Positions 8,829 to 16,928 of a DNA stretch of 64,000 nucleotides are shown piece after piece. The notes under the pieces were generated by a model. It was given only the letters and a program-made list of their open reading frames with translations, had not been told where the DNA came from and did not search any database. The stretch spans positions 124,001-188,000 of the forward strand of contig NZ_JONW01000013.1 in the NCBI RefSeq assembly GCF_000712075.1, written 5' to 3'. Origin of the DNA: Caulobacter sp. UNC358MFTsu5.1. Lineage in GTDB: Bacteria > Pseudomonadota > Alphaproteobacteria > Caulobacterales > Caulobacteraceae. Made by a program: the position numbers and the translations under genes. Each line of letters begins with the position of its first letter. Within the stretch, counting starts at the first letter, position 1.

Positions 8829-9604
8829 TTGCGCGGGATCCGGTCGAACAGGGCGAAGAAGGCGTCCTCGGTGCGCTGTTCCGCATCGGCCCGGGTCCAG
8901 CCCCGGATCTCGGCCAGCTTGTCCAGCACGTGGGGCAGATAGGCCGGCTCGTTGCGGCGACCGCGCATCGGCACGGGGGCCAGGTACGGACAGTCGGTCT
9001 CGAGGATGATCCTGTCGGCCGGCATGTCGGCGATGATGTCGCGCACGTCCTGGGCCTGCTTGAAGGTGGCGATGCCCGAGACCGAGAACCACGCCCCCAG
9101 CGCCGCCGCCCGCTTCGCCAGCTCGGCGCCGCTGGTGTAGCAGTGCATCAGGATCTTGAACGGCCCCTTGGCGTGTTCCTCCTCGAGGATCGCGCCCATC
9201 ACCGCGTCGGCCTCGCGGGTGTGGACCACCAGCGGCAGGCCGGTCTGGCGGGCCGCCGCCACGTGGGCGCGGAACACCTCGGCCTGCACGTCGCGCGGGC
9301 TGAGGTCGTAGTGGAAGTCCAGGCCCGTCTCGCCGATGCCGATCACTTTCGGGCGGCCGGCCAACTCGACCAGACGCGCGGTGGTCAGGTCGACATGGTC
9401 CTTGGCCTCGTGCGGGTGGGCCCCGACTGTGCACCAGATGTCGTCATTGGCCATGGCGATGGCATGGACGGATTCGAACGACGGAATCTTGTCGCAGATG
9501 GTGACCATCAGTTCGATCCCGGCCTCGCGGGCGCGGTCGATCACCGCCTGGCGGTCCTCGTCGTACTGGTGGGCGTGCAGGTTTACGTGGCTGTCGATGA
9601 GCAT
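8825..9604 (-). CDS. TatD-family metal-dependent hydrolase
   Basis: The 259-residue TIM-barrel protein matches the TatD DNase family: an N-terminal LIDSHVNLHAHQYDED, a glutamate in GIGETGLDFHYD, LVVHTREAD, HCYTSGAELAKR and the C-terminal ETDCPYLAPVP. TatD enzymes are Mg-dependent 3'-5' nucleases. The first metal motif, usually HxH, reads HVN here, a variant I believe is common in alphaproteobacterial members. It starts 4 bases beyond the holB stop codon and overlaps the following MBL gene, so it belongs to the DNA-metabolism operon. In many relatives metG lies between holB and tatD; here it does not. Confidence 0.92.
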   Translation of the reverse strand: MLIDSHVNLHAHQYDEDRQAVIDRAREAGIELMVTICDKIPSFESVHAIAMANDDIWCTVGAHPHEAKDHVDLTTARLVELAGRPKVIGIGETGLDFHYDLSPRDVQAEVFRAHVAAARQTGLPLVVHTREADAVMGAILEEEHAKGPFKILMHCYTSGAELAKRAAALGAWFSVSGIATFKQAQDVRDIIADMPADRIILETDCPYLAPVPMRGRRNEPAYLPHVLDKLAEIRGWTRADAEQRTEDAFFALFDRIPRK

Positions 9605-9608
9605 TCGG

Positions 9609-10613
9609 TCACATGGCCGCCCGGGCGGCGGCGCGCAAGTCCATGATCGCGGTCCAGAACACGTCGGCGCGGTCGAGGTTCACCGCCTCGGCCTCGCCCG
9701 GCGCGCGGACGATCTTCTCCCAGGCCGCCACCCAGCGGTCCAGGCCCGCCGGGGTGCGCTCGCCGGCCATGCCGGTGGCCATGGCGTGGATCTGGTCGCC
9801 CAGGCGGTCGAACAGCAGCTCGAAGCGCTGGACGCCCTCGGCGCCGCGGAAGGTGTCGGCCATGGCCAGCAGCGCGCCTTCGTCCAGGTCGGGCAGCTTG
9901 CGCAGGATCTCGCCGGCCGCGTCGTCGGCCTCGATGGCCCCGGCGGCGGCCAGTTGCAGCGCCCGGCCCGGCGCGCCCTTGGCCATCCGCGACAGGCGAT
10001 CGGCGTCGTGGGCCGAGACGCCGGCCCGCTGCTGGACCATCGACGCGGCCAGGTTCAGATGCGGCGCGGGCACCACCAGCCGGCGGCAGCGCGAGCGGAT
10101 GGTCGGCAGCAGCCGGCCCGGCGAGTGGCTGATCAGCAGGATCACCCCGCGCGGCGGCGGCTCTTCAAGAGTCTTCAATACGGCGTTGGCGGCGTTGACG
10201 TTCAGGTCGTCGGCCGCGTCGATGATCGCCACCCGATAAGGCGAGACGGCGGGCGAATTGGCGAAGAAGGCCGGCAGCAGGCGGGCCTCGTCCACCGGGA
10301 TCGACTTGCGGGCCTTGCCGTCGTCGGTCTCGCGTTCCAGCACCATCAGGTCCGGGTGCGAGCGCGCGGCCACCTGGCGGCTGACGAAGTCGGTGGGCGC
10401 CGAGCCCAGGGCGCCGAAGGCGGGATCGGGCCGCGCGCCCAGCAGGCGGCGGGCCATGCGGTAGGCCAGGGTCGCCTTGCCCACGCCCTCTGGGCCGGTC
10501 AGCAGCCAGGCGTGGTGCAGCCGGCCGCGGTCCAGGGCGTCCAGGAAGGCCAGCTCGGCCGCCTCGACGCCGTCGATGGCGAACACGTCGCGGGGATGCG
10601 GAGGCGCGTCCAT
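9609..10613 (-). CDS. holB: DNA polymerase III subunit delta'
   Basis: The 334-residue AAA+ protein has HHAWLLTGPEGVGKATLAYR near residue 35, where GPEGVGKA is a modified Walker A. It also has VAIIDAADDLNVNAANAVLK (sensor/Walker B region), KTLEEPPPRGVILLISHSP and an arginine-finger-like SRC motif in TIRSRCRR. These are hallmarks of delta', the clamp-loader subunit that loads the sliding clamp with delta and tau/gamma. It follows tmk by 3 bases, the usual tmk-holB coupling, and is followed by tatD. Confidence 0.95.
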   Translation of the reverse strand: MDAPPHPRDVFAIDGVEAAELAFLDALDRGRLHHAWLLTGPEGVGKATLAYRMARRLLGARPDPAFGALGSAPTDFVSRQVAARSHPDLMVLERETDDGKARKSIPVDEARLLPAFFANSPAVSPYRVAIIDAADDLNVNAANAVLKTLEEPPPRGVILLISHSPGRLLPTIRSRCRRLVVPAPHLNLAASMVQQRAGVSAHDADRLSRMAKGAPGRALQLAAAGAIEADDAAGEILRKLPDLDEGALLAMADTFRGAEGVQRFELLFDRLGDQIHAMATGMAGERTPAGLDRWVAAWEKIVRAPGEAEAVNLDRADVFWTAIMDLRAAARAAM

Positions 10614-10616
10614 AAG

Positions 10617-11243
10617 CTAGAGGCCCAGCCGCGTGGACACCGCGTCCCAGACGTCGGCCCAGACCGCGTCAATCGCGTCGTCCGCCTCGATCACCACGCA
10701 GCGCTCGGGTTCGCGGCGGGCGATCTCCAGGAAGGCCTCGCCCAGGCGCTTGTGGAAGTCCAGGCCCTTGGACTCGAAGCGGGCTTCGCCGCCCCGGGCC
10801 AGGGCGCGTTCCAGGCCCGTCTCGGCCGGGATGTCGAAGATCAGGGTCAGGTCCGGGACCGTACCGCCCAGGACGTGCTCCTCCAGCGCCTTGATCAGGC
10901 CGATCGGCGCCTCGCCGCCGGCTCCCTGATAGGCGCGGGTGCTGTCGGCGAAGCGGTCGCACAGCACGATGGCCCCGCGTTCCAGGGCCGGCCGGATCAC
11001 CCGCTCGATGTGGTCGCGCCGCGAGGCGTACATCAGCAGGGTCTCGGTGACCGGCGACCAGCGGTCGACGTCGCCGTTCAGGATCAGGTCGCGGATTTGT
11101 TCGGCGCCCGGACTGCCGCCCGGCTCGCGGGTCAGCACCACGTCGGCGCCGTCCGCCTTCAGGCGTTCGGCCAAGCGGCGGATCTGGGTGGACTTTCCAG
11201 CCCCCTCGCCGCCCTCGAAACTGATGAAGGTTCCACGCGTCAC
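10617..11243 (-). CDS. tmk: Thymidylate kinase (dTMP kinase)
   Basis: The enzyme phosphorylates dTMP to dTDP. It shows the P-loop FEGGEGAGKSTQ near residue 8, the TREPGGSPGAEQIR base/DRX region, a lid with RGGEARFESKG, and DRFADSTRAYQGAGG. It is about 208 residues from the GTG at 11243 (MTRGTFISF), which I prefer because family members normally start at this distance from the P-loop; a TTG at 11252 would add three residues. It sits between rlpA and holB on the minus strand. Confidence 0.93.
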   Translation of the reverse strand: MTRGTFISFEGGEGAGKSTQIRRLAERLKADGADVVLTREPGGSPGAEQIRDLILNGDVDRWSPVTETLLMYASRRDHIERVIRPALERGAIVLCDRFADSTRAYQGAGGEAPIGLIKALEEHVLGGTVPDLTLIFDIPAETGLERALARGGEARFESKGLDFHKRLGEAFLEIARREPERCVVIEADDAIDAVWADVWDAVSTRLGL

Positions 11244-11297
11244 GGGCTTCAAATCGGCCGTAACGCACCTCTTGTCCAGAGGCGATCGCGGGGAGCT

Positions 11298-12302
11298 CTA
11301 GGGCCGCAGCACCGTGGCGTCGGAAAAGCCCATCGAAGCCACGCGATCGCGCACGCCGAAGGCTTCGGCCTCGTCCGGGCCGGCCTTGACCACGACGCGA
11401 TACAGCGTGCCCTGGGCGCGTTCCACCGACTCGACCGAGGCCTCGCCCGCCCCGCTCAGCTGGGCGGCGGCGCGCTCGGCGTTGGCGCGGCTGGCGTACG
11501 AACCGGCCTGGACACGATAGGCGCTTTCCACGCCGGCGTTGGCGAGGACCGGCGCGGGCTCGGCCGGGACCACCGGCGCGGGCGTCGGCGGCGCATAGGG
11601 CACGAAGTCGGGATCGGCGGCCTTGGGCGGCGGCGGGGCGTCCCAGGCCGGCTGGGCCGGCGGCAGGCCCGTGGTGTAGACGCGGGGCTTGGCCGGCGGG
11701 GTGTAGCGCGGTTCCGGCGGGGGCGGCGCGGCCGAGGCGATCATGCGGCGCTGGTCGAAGGGCGTCTTGCCGGCCGGGCCGATGTAGCGGACGCGGACAT
11801 GGGCCACGCCCGCCCGCCCGTAGCCCAGCTGCTCGGCGGCGGCCTTGGACAGGTCGATGATCCGGCCGTCGACGAACGGACCGCGGTCGTTGACCCGCAC
11901 CTGCATCTTGCGGCCGTTGTCGAGGTTGGTGACCTCGACGATGCTGGGCAGCGGCAAGGTCTTATGGGCCGCCGACGGCAGGTCCATGTCGAAGATCTCG
12001 CCGTTGGCCGTGCGGCGATTGTGGAACTGCTCGCCGTACCACGAGCCGATCCCCTTCTCGTCATAGTCGGGATCGGCCTTGGGATAATACCAGATGCCCT
12101 TGATCTGATACGGCTTCTCCGTGCCGCGCAGGCCGTTGGTCGAGCCCGGCGGCGGCGGTCCGGAATAGGGTCTGGCGGTCGAGGTGGCCTGAGGCAGGCG
12201 GGTCGGCAGCGGCGTGGCGCAGGCGGCCAGGCCGGCGCAGCCCAAGGCGGCCACGGCCACGCCGCGCAGCAGACGGAAGTCGCCTCGCGCCTCGCCTCCC
12301 AT
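11298..12302 (-). CDS. rlpA: RlpA-family septal ring lytic transglycosylase lipoprotein with SPOR domain
   Basis: The 334-residue protein has a lipoprotein signal (lipobox LAAC at about residue 25-28). A double-psi beta-barrel RlpA domain follows, with GIGSWYGEQFHNRRTANGE, VTNLDNGRKMQVRVNDRGPF and DGRIIDLSKAAAEQLG. Then come a long Pro-rich linker (about residues 165-250) and a C-terminal SPOR domain (YRVQAGSYASRANAERAAAQ). RlpA proteins cleave naked glycan strands and bind denuded peptidoglycan at the septum through SPOR. An AGGAGG lies upstream of the ATG. It heads the minus-strand run into tmk; the divergent tRNA-Ser lies 142 bases away. Confidence 0.93.
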   Translation of the reverse strand: MGGEARGDFRLLRGVAVAALGCAGLAACATPLPTRLPQATSTARPYSGPPPPGSTNGLRGTEKPYQIKGIWYYPKADPDYDEKGIGSWYGEQFHNRRTANGEIFDMDLPSAAHKTLPLPSIVEVTNLDNGRKMQVRVNDRGPFVDGRIIDLSKAAAEQLGYGRAGVAHVRVRYIGPAGKTPFDQRRMIASAAPPPPEPRYTPPAKPRVYTTGLPPAQPAWDAPPPPKAADPDFVPYAPPTPAPVVPAEPAPVLANAGVESAYRVQAGSYASRANAERAAAQLSGAGEASVESVERAQGTLYRVVVKAGPDEAEAFGVRDRVASMGFSDATVLRP

Positions 12303-12444
12303 GACCCAGCCGCCCTCCTGAAGGTTGTATATCAGAAAGCAGGGTCGTTCAGGAGGCTTGAGGTCTGGTTAACTAAAGGTGCGACCAAACGAACCGCAAA
12401 CGGACTAGAGCCGGCGCGCGACCGCTGATATAGGCCCCTGCTCC

Positions 12445-12534
12445 GGGCAGGTGGCCGAGTGGTTTAAGGCAGCGGTCTTGAAAACCGCCGTGGGTGAAAG
12501 TCCACCGTGGGTTCGAATCCCACCCTGCCCGCCA
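12445..12534 (+). tRNA. tRNA-Ser (anticodon UGA)
   Basis: The 90-base gene folds as a class II tRNA. The acceptor stem is GGGCAGG (12445-12451) paired with CCTGCCC near the 3' end, the D arm is GGCCGAGTGG, and the anticodon stem GCGGT/ACCGC carries the loop CTTGAAA with TGA at 12479-12481. A long variable arm and the T loop in GGGTTCGAATCCC follow. The 3' CCA is encoded. It reads UCN serine codons, chiefly UCA. The methyltransferase gene begins 19 bases after it, so co-transcription is possible. Confidence 0.97.
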
Positions 12535-12553
12535 CATCTCCCGAGACCAGATC

Positions 12554-13471
12554 ATGTCCGACACCGTCCGCGCAGCCGTCTACGGTTCCCCGTCCTTCGA
12601 CATCGTCGATGTCCCGGGCGGCGCCGTGCAGACCTCGCCGCTGGTGGTGGGCTCGACCGACCTGGCCGACCTGGCCGAGGGCGCGCTGGACGAGATCGTG
12701 ATCCAGGCCCCCGCCGGCGTCGCCGAGCGGCGCTACGTCCTGGCCCAGGCCCTGCGGGCGCTGAAGGTCGAGGGCCGCCTGACCGCCCTCGCCCCCAAGG
12801 ACCGCGGCGGCCTGCGGATGAACAAGGAACTGACCGCGTTCGGCTGCGTCGTCGGCGAGAGCGCCAAGCGCCACCAGCGGATCTGCGTCGCCCTCAAGCC
12901 CGCCGCGCCCGTCGGCCTGGACGCGGCCGTTGCCGATGGCGCGCCGCGCCGGCTGGACGGCGACGGCCTGTGGACCCAGCCCGGCGTGTTCAGTTGGGAC
13001 CGCCTGGACCCGGGTTCGGCCCTGCTGCTCAAAGCCCTGCCGCCGCTGGCCGGCGCCGGCGTCGACCTGGGCTGTGGCATCGGCGTCCTGGCCCACGCCG
13101 TCCTGACCTCGCCCAAGGTGACCAAGCTGACCCTGGTCGACCTGGACCGCCGGGCGGTCGAGGCGGCCAAGCGCAACGTCAACGACCCGCGCGTCGAGGT
13201 GGTGCAGGCCGACGCCCGGCGCGGCGGCGACCTGGCCACGGGCCTGGACTTCGTGGTGACCAACCCGCCGTTCCACGAGACCGGCGTCGAGGACAAGGGC
13301 CTGGGCCAGGCCTTCATCACCTCGGCGGCCGGCATGCTGCGCAAGGGCGGCGTGCTGTGGATCGTCGCCAACCGCCACCTGCCCTACGAGGCGGTGCTGA
13401 ACGAGCACTTCAAGAATGTCCGTCCCGTGGCCGACGCCGGCGGGTTCAAGGTCTACGAGGCCCGCAAGTGA
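12554..13471 (+). CDS. Class I SAM-dependent methyltransferase, RsmC-like
   Basis: From the ATG at 12554 the protein has 305 residues. The C-terminal half is a methyltransferase-small (MTS) domain, with a SAM-binding GVDLGCGIGVLAHAVL, an acidic LVDLDRRAVEAAKRN and the catalytic-site motif FVVTNPPFHE. NPPF is typical of N2-guanine methyltransferases such as RsmC/RsmD, which modify 16S rRNA. The N-terminal half resembles a degenerate copy of the same fold, as in RsmC. Its TGA overlaps the GTG start of the pseudouridine synthase, another RNA-modifying enzyme, which supports an rRNA role. The exact target base is inferred only. Confidence 0.85.
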   Translation: MSDTVRAAVYGSPSFDIVDVPGGAVQTSPLVVGSTDLADLAEGALDEIVIQAPAGVAERRYVLAQALRALKVEGRLTALAPKDRGGLRMNKELTAFGCVVGESAKRHQRICVALKPAAPVGLDAAVADGAPRRLDGDGLWTQPGVFSWDRLDPGSALLLKALPPLAGAGVDLGCGIGVLAHAVLTSPKVTKLTLVDLDRRAVEAAKRNVNDPRVEVVQADARRGGDLATGLDFVVTNPPFHETGVEDKGLGQAFITSAAGMLRKGGVLWIVANRHLPYEAVLNEHFKNVRPVADAGGFKVYEARK

Positions 13472-14205
13472 CGAAAGCCCTGATGGCGCGTCTGGACCGC
13501 CTGCTGGCCAATCTCGGCTACGGCAGCCGGCGCGACGTCCAGGCCCTGGTCTCGGCCGGCAAGGTCGTGCTGGACGGCGTGGCCATCAAGGACCCGGGGC
13601 AGAAGATCGCCGTCACCGCCGACTTGCCGCAGCGGATGAAGATCCGCGGCGTTCCCGTTGATCCGCCAGCGCCCCTGGTGTTGATCATGCACAAGCCGCT
13701 GGGCGTGGTCTGCTCGCACCGCGAGGACGGCGAGCGCATCTACGACCTGCTGCCCAAGCGCTGGCAGATCCGCGACCCGGCCCTGTCGAGCGTCGGGCGG
13801 TTGGACAAGGACACCTCGGGCCTGATCCTGATCACCGACGACGGGGACTTCCTGCACCGGGTGATCTCGCCCAAGCGCCACGTGCCCAAGGTCTATCGCG
13901 CCACGCTGGACCGGCCGCTGACGGGAACCGAAGGCGCGACGTTCGCCAGCGGGACCCTGATGCTGGAGGGCGAGGAAAAGCCCCTGCTGCCGGCGACCCT
14001 GGAGGTGCTGGGCGAGCGCGAGGCGCGGCTGAGGATCACCGAAGGGCGCTATCACCAGGTGCGCCGGATGTTCGCCGCCGTGGGCAACCACGTGGTCGGC
14101 CTGCATCGCGAGCGGATCGGCGGGATCGCCCTGCCCGACGACCTGGAGCCGGGCCAGCACCGCATCCTGACGGCGGCCCAGGCCGAGGAGGTCTTCGATG
14201 TCTGA
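13468..14205 (+). CDS. RsuA/RluB-family rRNA pseudouridine synthase
   Basis: The 245-residue protein begins with an S4 RNA-binding domain (LDRLLANLGYGSRRDVQALV) followed by the pseudouridine synthase domain. The catalytic motif is VGRLDKDTSGLILITDDG, in which the first Asp attacks the target uridine. It also has MHKPLGVVCSH and GRYHQVRRMFAAVG. The architecture matches RsuA/RluB/RluE enzymes acting on 16S or 23S rRNA. I used the GTG at 13468 (GAGG 7 bases upstream, overlapping the previous stop); the ATG at 13483 is a possible alternative. The last 8 bases overlap tusA. Confidence 0.9.
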   Translation: MTKALMARLDRLLANLGYGSRRDVQALVSAGKVVLDGVAIKDPGQKIAVTADLPQRMKIRGVPVDPPAPLVLIMHKPLGVVCSHREDGERIYDLLPKRWQIRDPALSSVGRLDKDTSGLILITDDGDFLHRVISPKRHVPKVYRATLDRPLTGTEGATFASGTLMLEGEEKPLLPATLEVLGEREARLRITEGRYHQVRRMFAAVGNHVVGLHRERIGGIALPDDLEPGQHRILTAAQAEEVFDV

Positions 14206-14431
14206 AGAGCGCCTGATGGACGCCCGCGGCCACCGCTGCCCGGTGCCGACCCTGCGCCTGCGCCGGGCGCTGGAGGACGCGCCGCCCGGTGGTCTGGTCC
14301 GCCTGCTGGCCGACGACCCGCTGGCCCGCATCGACGTGCCGCACTTCGCGGCCAGCGCCGGAGCCACGGTGCTGGAGGTCGTCGACGCCCCGGACGGCGC
14401 GATCAGCTTTCTGGTGGCGAAGGCGCCTTGA
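14198..14431 (+). CDS. TusA-family sulfurtransferase
   Basis: This 77-residue protein has the family fold and the active-site C-P-x-P motif in DARGHRCPVPTLRLRRAL, with the sulfur-carrying Cys near residue 14. TusA relays sulfur from cysteine desulfurase for tRNA thiolation and other pathways. It overlaps the pseudouridine synthase gene by 8 bases, so three RNA-modification-related genes form one operon. Its 3' end overlaps the convergent BrkB-family gene by about 29 bases. Confidence 0.9.
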   Translation: MSEERLMDARGHRCPVPTLRLRRALEDAPPGGLVRLLADDPLARIDVPHFAASAGATVLEVVDAPDGAISFLVAKAP

Positions 14432-15353
14432 GCGGAATGGCCTTGGGTCCCTCCAGCAGGGCCCTGGGCCGCTCGTCCAGCGCGATCTCCATCTCGGTGG
14501 CCAGGGCGCCGCCGAAGAACACGGCGTTGACGCTCCACGAGAGCCAGATCAGGAAGATGATCACCGCCGAGATCGAGCCGTAGGTTGCGCCCAGATGGGC
14601 CACCTGCTCGACATAGAAGGCGCTGGCCCACGACATGAACACGCACATCACCGCCGCGGCGAAGCCGCCGGTGGACGAGGCGCGCCAGCCGACCGGCTCG
14701 CGCGACATGGCGTAGCGGTAGATCAGGGTCATGCCGACCAGCAGGCCCAGGCTGGCCCACGTCCACTCGCTCTGGATCCACGACGCGCCGGCCAGGGGCC
14801 GCAGGTTCAGGGTGCTGGCCAGCAGGCGGAAGGTCAGGAAGACGCCCGACATCACGAACAGCAGGCCGAAGGCGGCGACCAGCACCACCAGGGCCATGAA
14901 GTTGAAGCCGAAGAAGCCGCGCTGGTCCTCTTCGTCATGGATGAAGGACAGGCCGGCCAGCAGGGCCTTGAACCCGCGATGGGCGGCGTAGAGGCCGATG
15001 ACCAGCACCACGGCGCTCTGGGCGGAGATGGCCTTCTCCGGGGCGTGGGCCAGGCGGGCCAGCTCGCTCTGGAAGATCGGCCGGGCGCCCGACGGCATCA
15101 GGAACGACAGCTTGTCGGCCTGGAAGGCGGCCTGTTCCGGGGTCAGCAGCAGGCTGAACAGGCCGATCAGGATGGCCAGGCCGGGGAACACCGCCAGCAG
15201 GATGAAGAACGAGACGCCGCCGACGTACAGCATGACGTCGCGGCCCCACAGGCGCTGCAGGGCCAGGCCCAGAACGCGGAGGGTTTCGGTCACCCAATGG
15301 ATCGGATCTAGGTCGAGGTCCCGAAAGCGAAGGCGGTCCTGGGGGGATTTCAT
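14403..15353 (-). CDS. YihY/BrkB-family inner membrane protein
   Basis: From the ATG at 15353 the protein has 316 residues and about six membrane segments. It carries the family signatures YVGGVSFFILLAVFPGLAIL near the N terminus, YAAHRGFKALLAGLSFIHDE in the middle and GATYGSISAVIIFLIWLSWS towards the C terminus. These proteins (formerly misassigned as RNase BN) are thought to be transporters or flippases; the substrate is not known. A TTG 36 bases further upstream could extend the N terminus. The gene converges on, and slightly overlaps, tusA. Confidence 0.9.
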   Translation of the reverse strand: MKSPQDRLRFRDLDLDPIHWVTETLRVLGLALQRLWGRDVMLYVGGVSFFILLAVFPGLAILIGLFSLLLTPEQAAFQADKLSFLMPSGARPIFQSELARLAHAPEKAISAQSAVVLVIGLYAAHRGFKALLAGLSFIHDEEDQRGFFGFNFMALVVLVAAFGLLFVMSGVFLTFRLLASTLNLRPLAGASWIQSEWTWASLGLLVGMTLIYRYAMSREPVGWRASSTGGFAAAVMCVFMSWASAFYVEQVAHLGATYGSISAVIIFLIWLSWSVNAVFFGGALATEMEIALDERPRALLEGPKAIPLKAPSPPES

Positions 15354-15427
15354 GCGGCGGAAACTGGCCTCGGCGCCGCTTTGACGCAAGCGCGCCGCCG
15401 AAAAAACATGGAGTCCAACGACAAAGA

Positions 15428-15453
15428 CCCGCCGCTTCAGGGAAAGCGGCGGG
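15428..15453 (-). terminator. Candidate transcription terminator hairpin
   Basis: A perfect 10-base stem (CCCGCCGCTT with AAGCGGCGGG) closes a 6-base loop. On the minus strand it is followed by TCTTTGTCGTT, a weak T-rich tail, and it lies about 140 bases after the CoA-transferase stop codon. It could end that transcript before the BrkB gene. The region 15354-15592 shows no convincing gene. Confidence 0.45.
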
Positions 15454-15592
15454 CCTCCGCAGGACGAACCTGAACCGAACGCCGCATCGAGGGACGGGTG
15501 GCGCGACGGCCGGTTGCAGGATCAGGTTTAGGCCCCTCCGGCTGAACCGCACCTGAATGGCGTCGTCAGGGAAGGTCTCTGGAGCGCCCTTC

Positions 15593-16720
15593 CTAGAGCG
15601 CGCCCTGGGCCTTCAGCTCGGCGATGGCCTCGGCCGAGAAGCCCCAGTCGCCCAGGGCCGCGTCGTTGTCGGCCCCGATCTTGGGCGGCGGGCCCTGGAT
15701 CGCGCCGGGCGTGGCCGAGAAGCGCGGGGCCGGGGCCGGCTGGGTGACGCCGGCCACCTCCACGAAGGTCTGACGGGCGGCGTTGTGGGCGTGGGTCGGC
15801 GCCTCGTCCATGGTCAGGACCGGGGCGAAGCAGACGTCTGTGCCGTCCATCAGGGCGCACCAGTCGTCGCGGGTCTTGGTGGCGATCACCGCCGCCAGCT
15901 TCTCGCGAAGCTGGGGCCACTCCTCGCGGCTCATCTGGTGCTGGAACTGCGGGTCGGTGATCCCCGTCTTTTCAAGCAGCAGCAGGTAGAATTGCGGTTC
16001 GATCGAGCCGATCGAAATCCAGCGGCCGCAGGAGCACTGGTAGGTGTCGTAGAAGTGCGCCCCGCCGTCCAGCAGGTTGGTCCGCCTTCCGTCCCCCCAC
16101 ATGCCGCCGGCCTTGAAGCCGTAGAACATGGCCATCAGCGAGGCCGCGCCGTCGCTCATCGCGCAGTCGATCACCTGGCCCTGCCCCGTCGCGCGGGCGT
16201 GGATCACCCCGGCCAGCAGACCGAAGGCCAGATAGAGCGCCCCGCCCCCGAAGTCGCCCACCAGGTTCAGCGGCGGCACGGGCTTGTCCTGCGTGCCGAT
16301 CGCGGCCAGGGCGCCGGTGATGGCGATGTAGTTCATGTCGTGGCCGGCGGCCTTGGCGTAGGGACCGGTCTGGCCCCAACCGGTCATCCGGCCGTAGACC
16401 AGCTTGGGATTGCGGGCCAGGGCGACGTCCGGACCCAGGCCCAGCCGCTCCATCACGCCCGGCCGGAAGCCCTCGATGATCCCGTCGGCGCGTTCCATCA
16501 GCTTCAGGCAGGTCTCGACCGCGGCCGGCGATTTCAGGTCCAGCGCCACCGAGCGGCGGCCCCGGGCCGTGACGTCGGCAGGCGAGCTGCGCCCCGAGCC
16601 CTTGCGGTCGATGCGCACCAGGTCGGCCCCCAGGTCCGACAGCAGCATGCCGCAGAACGGTCCCGGACCGATCCCGGCGAATTCCAGCACCTTCAGGCCG
16701 GACAGCGGACCCTGGGCCAT
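15593..16720 (-). CDS. CaiB/BaiF CoA-transferase family protein, alpha-methylacyl-CoA racemase-like
   Basis: From the ATG at 16720, preceded by an excellent GGGAGGAACGTC, the protein has 375 residues. It starts with LSGLKVLEFAGIGPGPFCGM and LLSDLGADLVRIDRKG, the alpha-methylacyl-CoA racemase (AMACR) form of the class III CoA-transferase fold. It also contains GHDMNYIAITGAL and FYDTYQC, which hold the catalytic His/Asp and substrate-channel residues in AMACR. The racemase epimerises 2-methyl-branched acyl-CoAs before beta-oxidation; a true CoA transferase cannot be excluded. It is divergent from popA. Confidence 0.88.
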   Translation of the reverse strand: MAQGPLSGLKVLEFAGIGPGPFCGMLLSDLGADLVRIDRKGSGRSSPADVTARGRRSVALDLKSPAAVETCLKLMERADGIIEGFRPGVMERLGLGPDVALARNPKLVYGRMTGWGQTGPYAKAAGHDMNYIAITGALAAIGTQDKPVPPLNLVGDFGGGALYLAFGLLAGVIHARATGQGQVIDCAMSDGAASLMAMFYGFKAGGMWGDGRRTNLLDGGAHFYDTYQCSCGRWISIGSIEPQFYLLLLEKTGITDPQFQHQMSREEWPQLREKLAAVIATKTRDDWCALMDGTDVCFAPVLTMDEAPTHAHNAARQTFVEVAGVTQPAPAPRFSATPGAIQGPPPKIGADNDAALGDWGFSAEAIAELKAQGAL

Positions 16721-16928
16721 GACGTTCCTCCCGGCCGACTCTCGCGGCGCTTCATCTTTCAAGCCACTAGAACGACCCTGCCCTTCGGTCAGGCAAGAGC
16801 GTTTATCCGTTCACAGGCCTGCGGCGATGCGGACCTATGAGGCGTTGCGGCCTCTGCTATGTTGCAACGTCGAATCTCGAGGACGCCGCGTCGTCGAGCG
16901 ATACCGGTATCCGGGGCGGAGGCTTGAG

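Noticed and set aside
12451..12537. Open frame translating as MAEWFKAAVLKTAVGE and onward at the tRNA
   Set aside because: This is the well-known spurious translation of a tRNA-Ser gene. The frame only stays open because it joins the methyltransferase region in a wrong frame.
15409..15474. A 21-codon frame MESNDKDPPLQGKRRASAGR ahead of the terminator-like hairpin
   Set aside because: No ribosome binding site, and most of it is encoded by the hairpin itself; the hairpin explains the sequence better.
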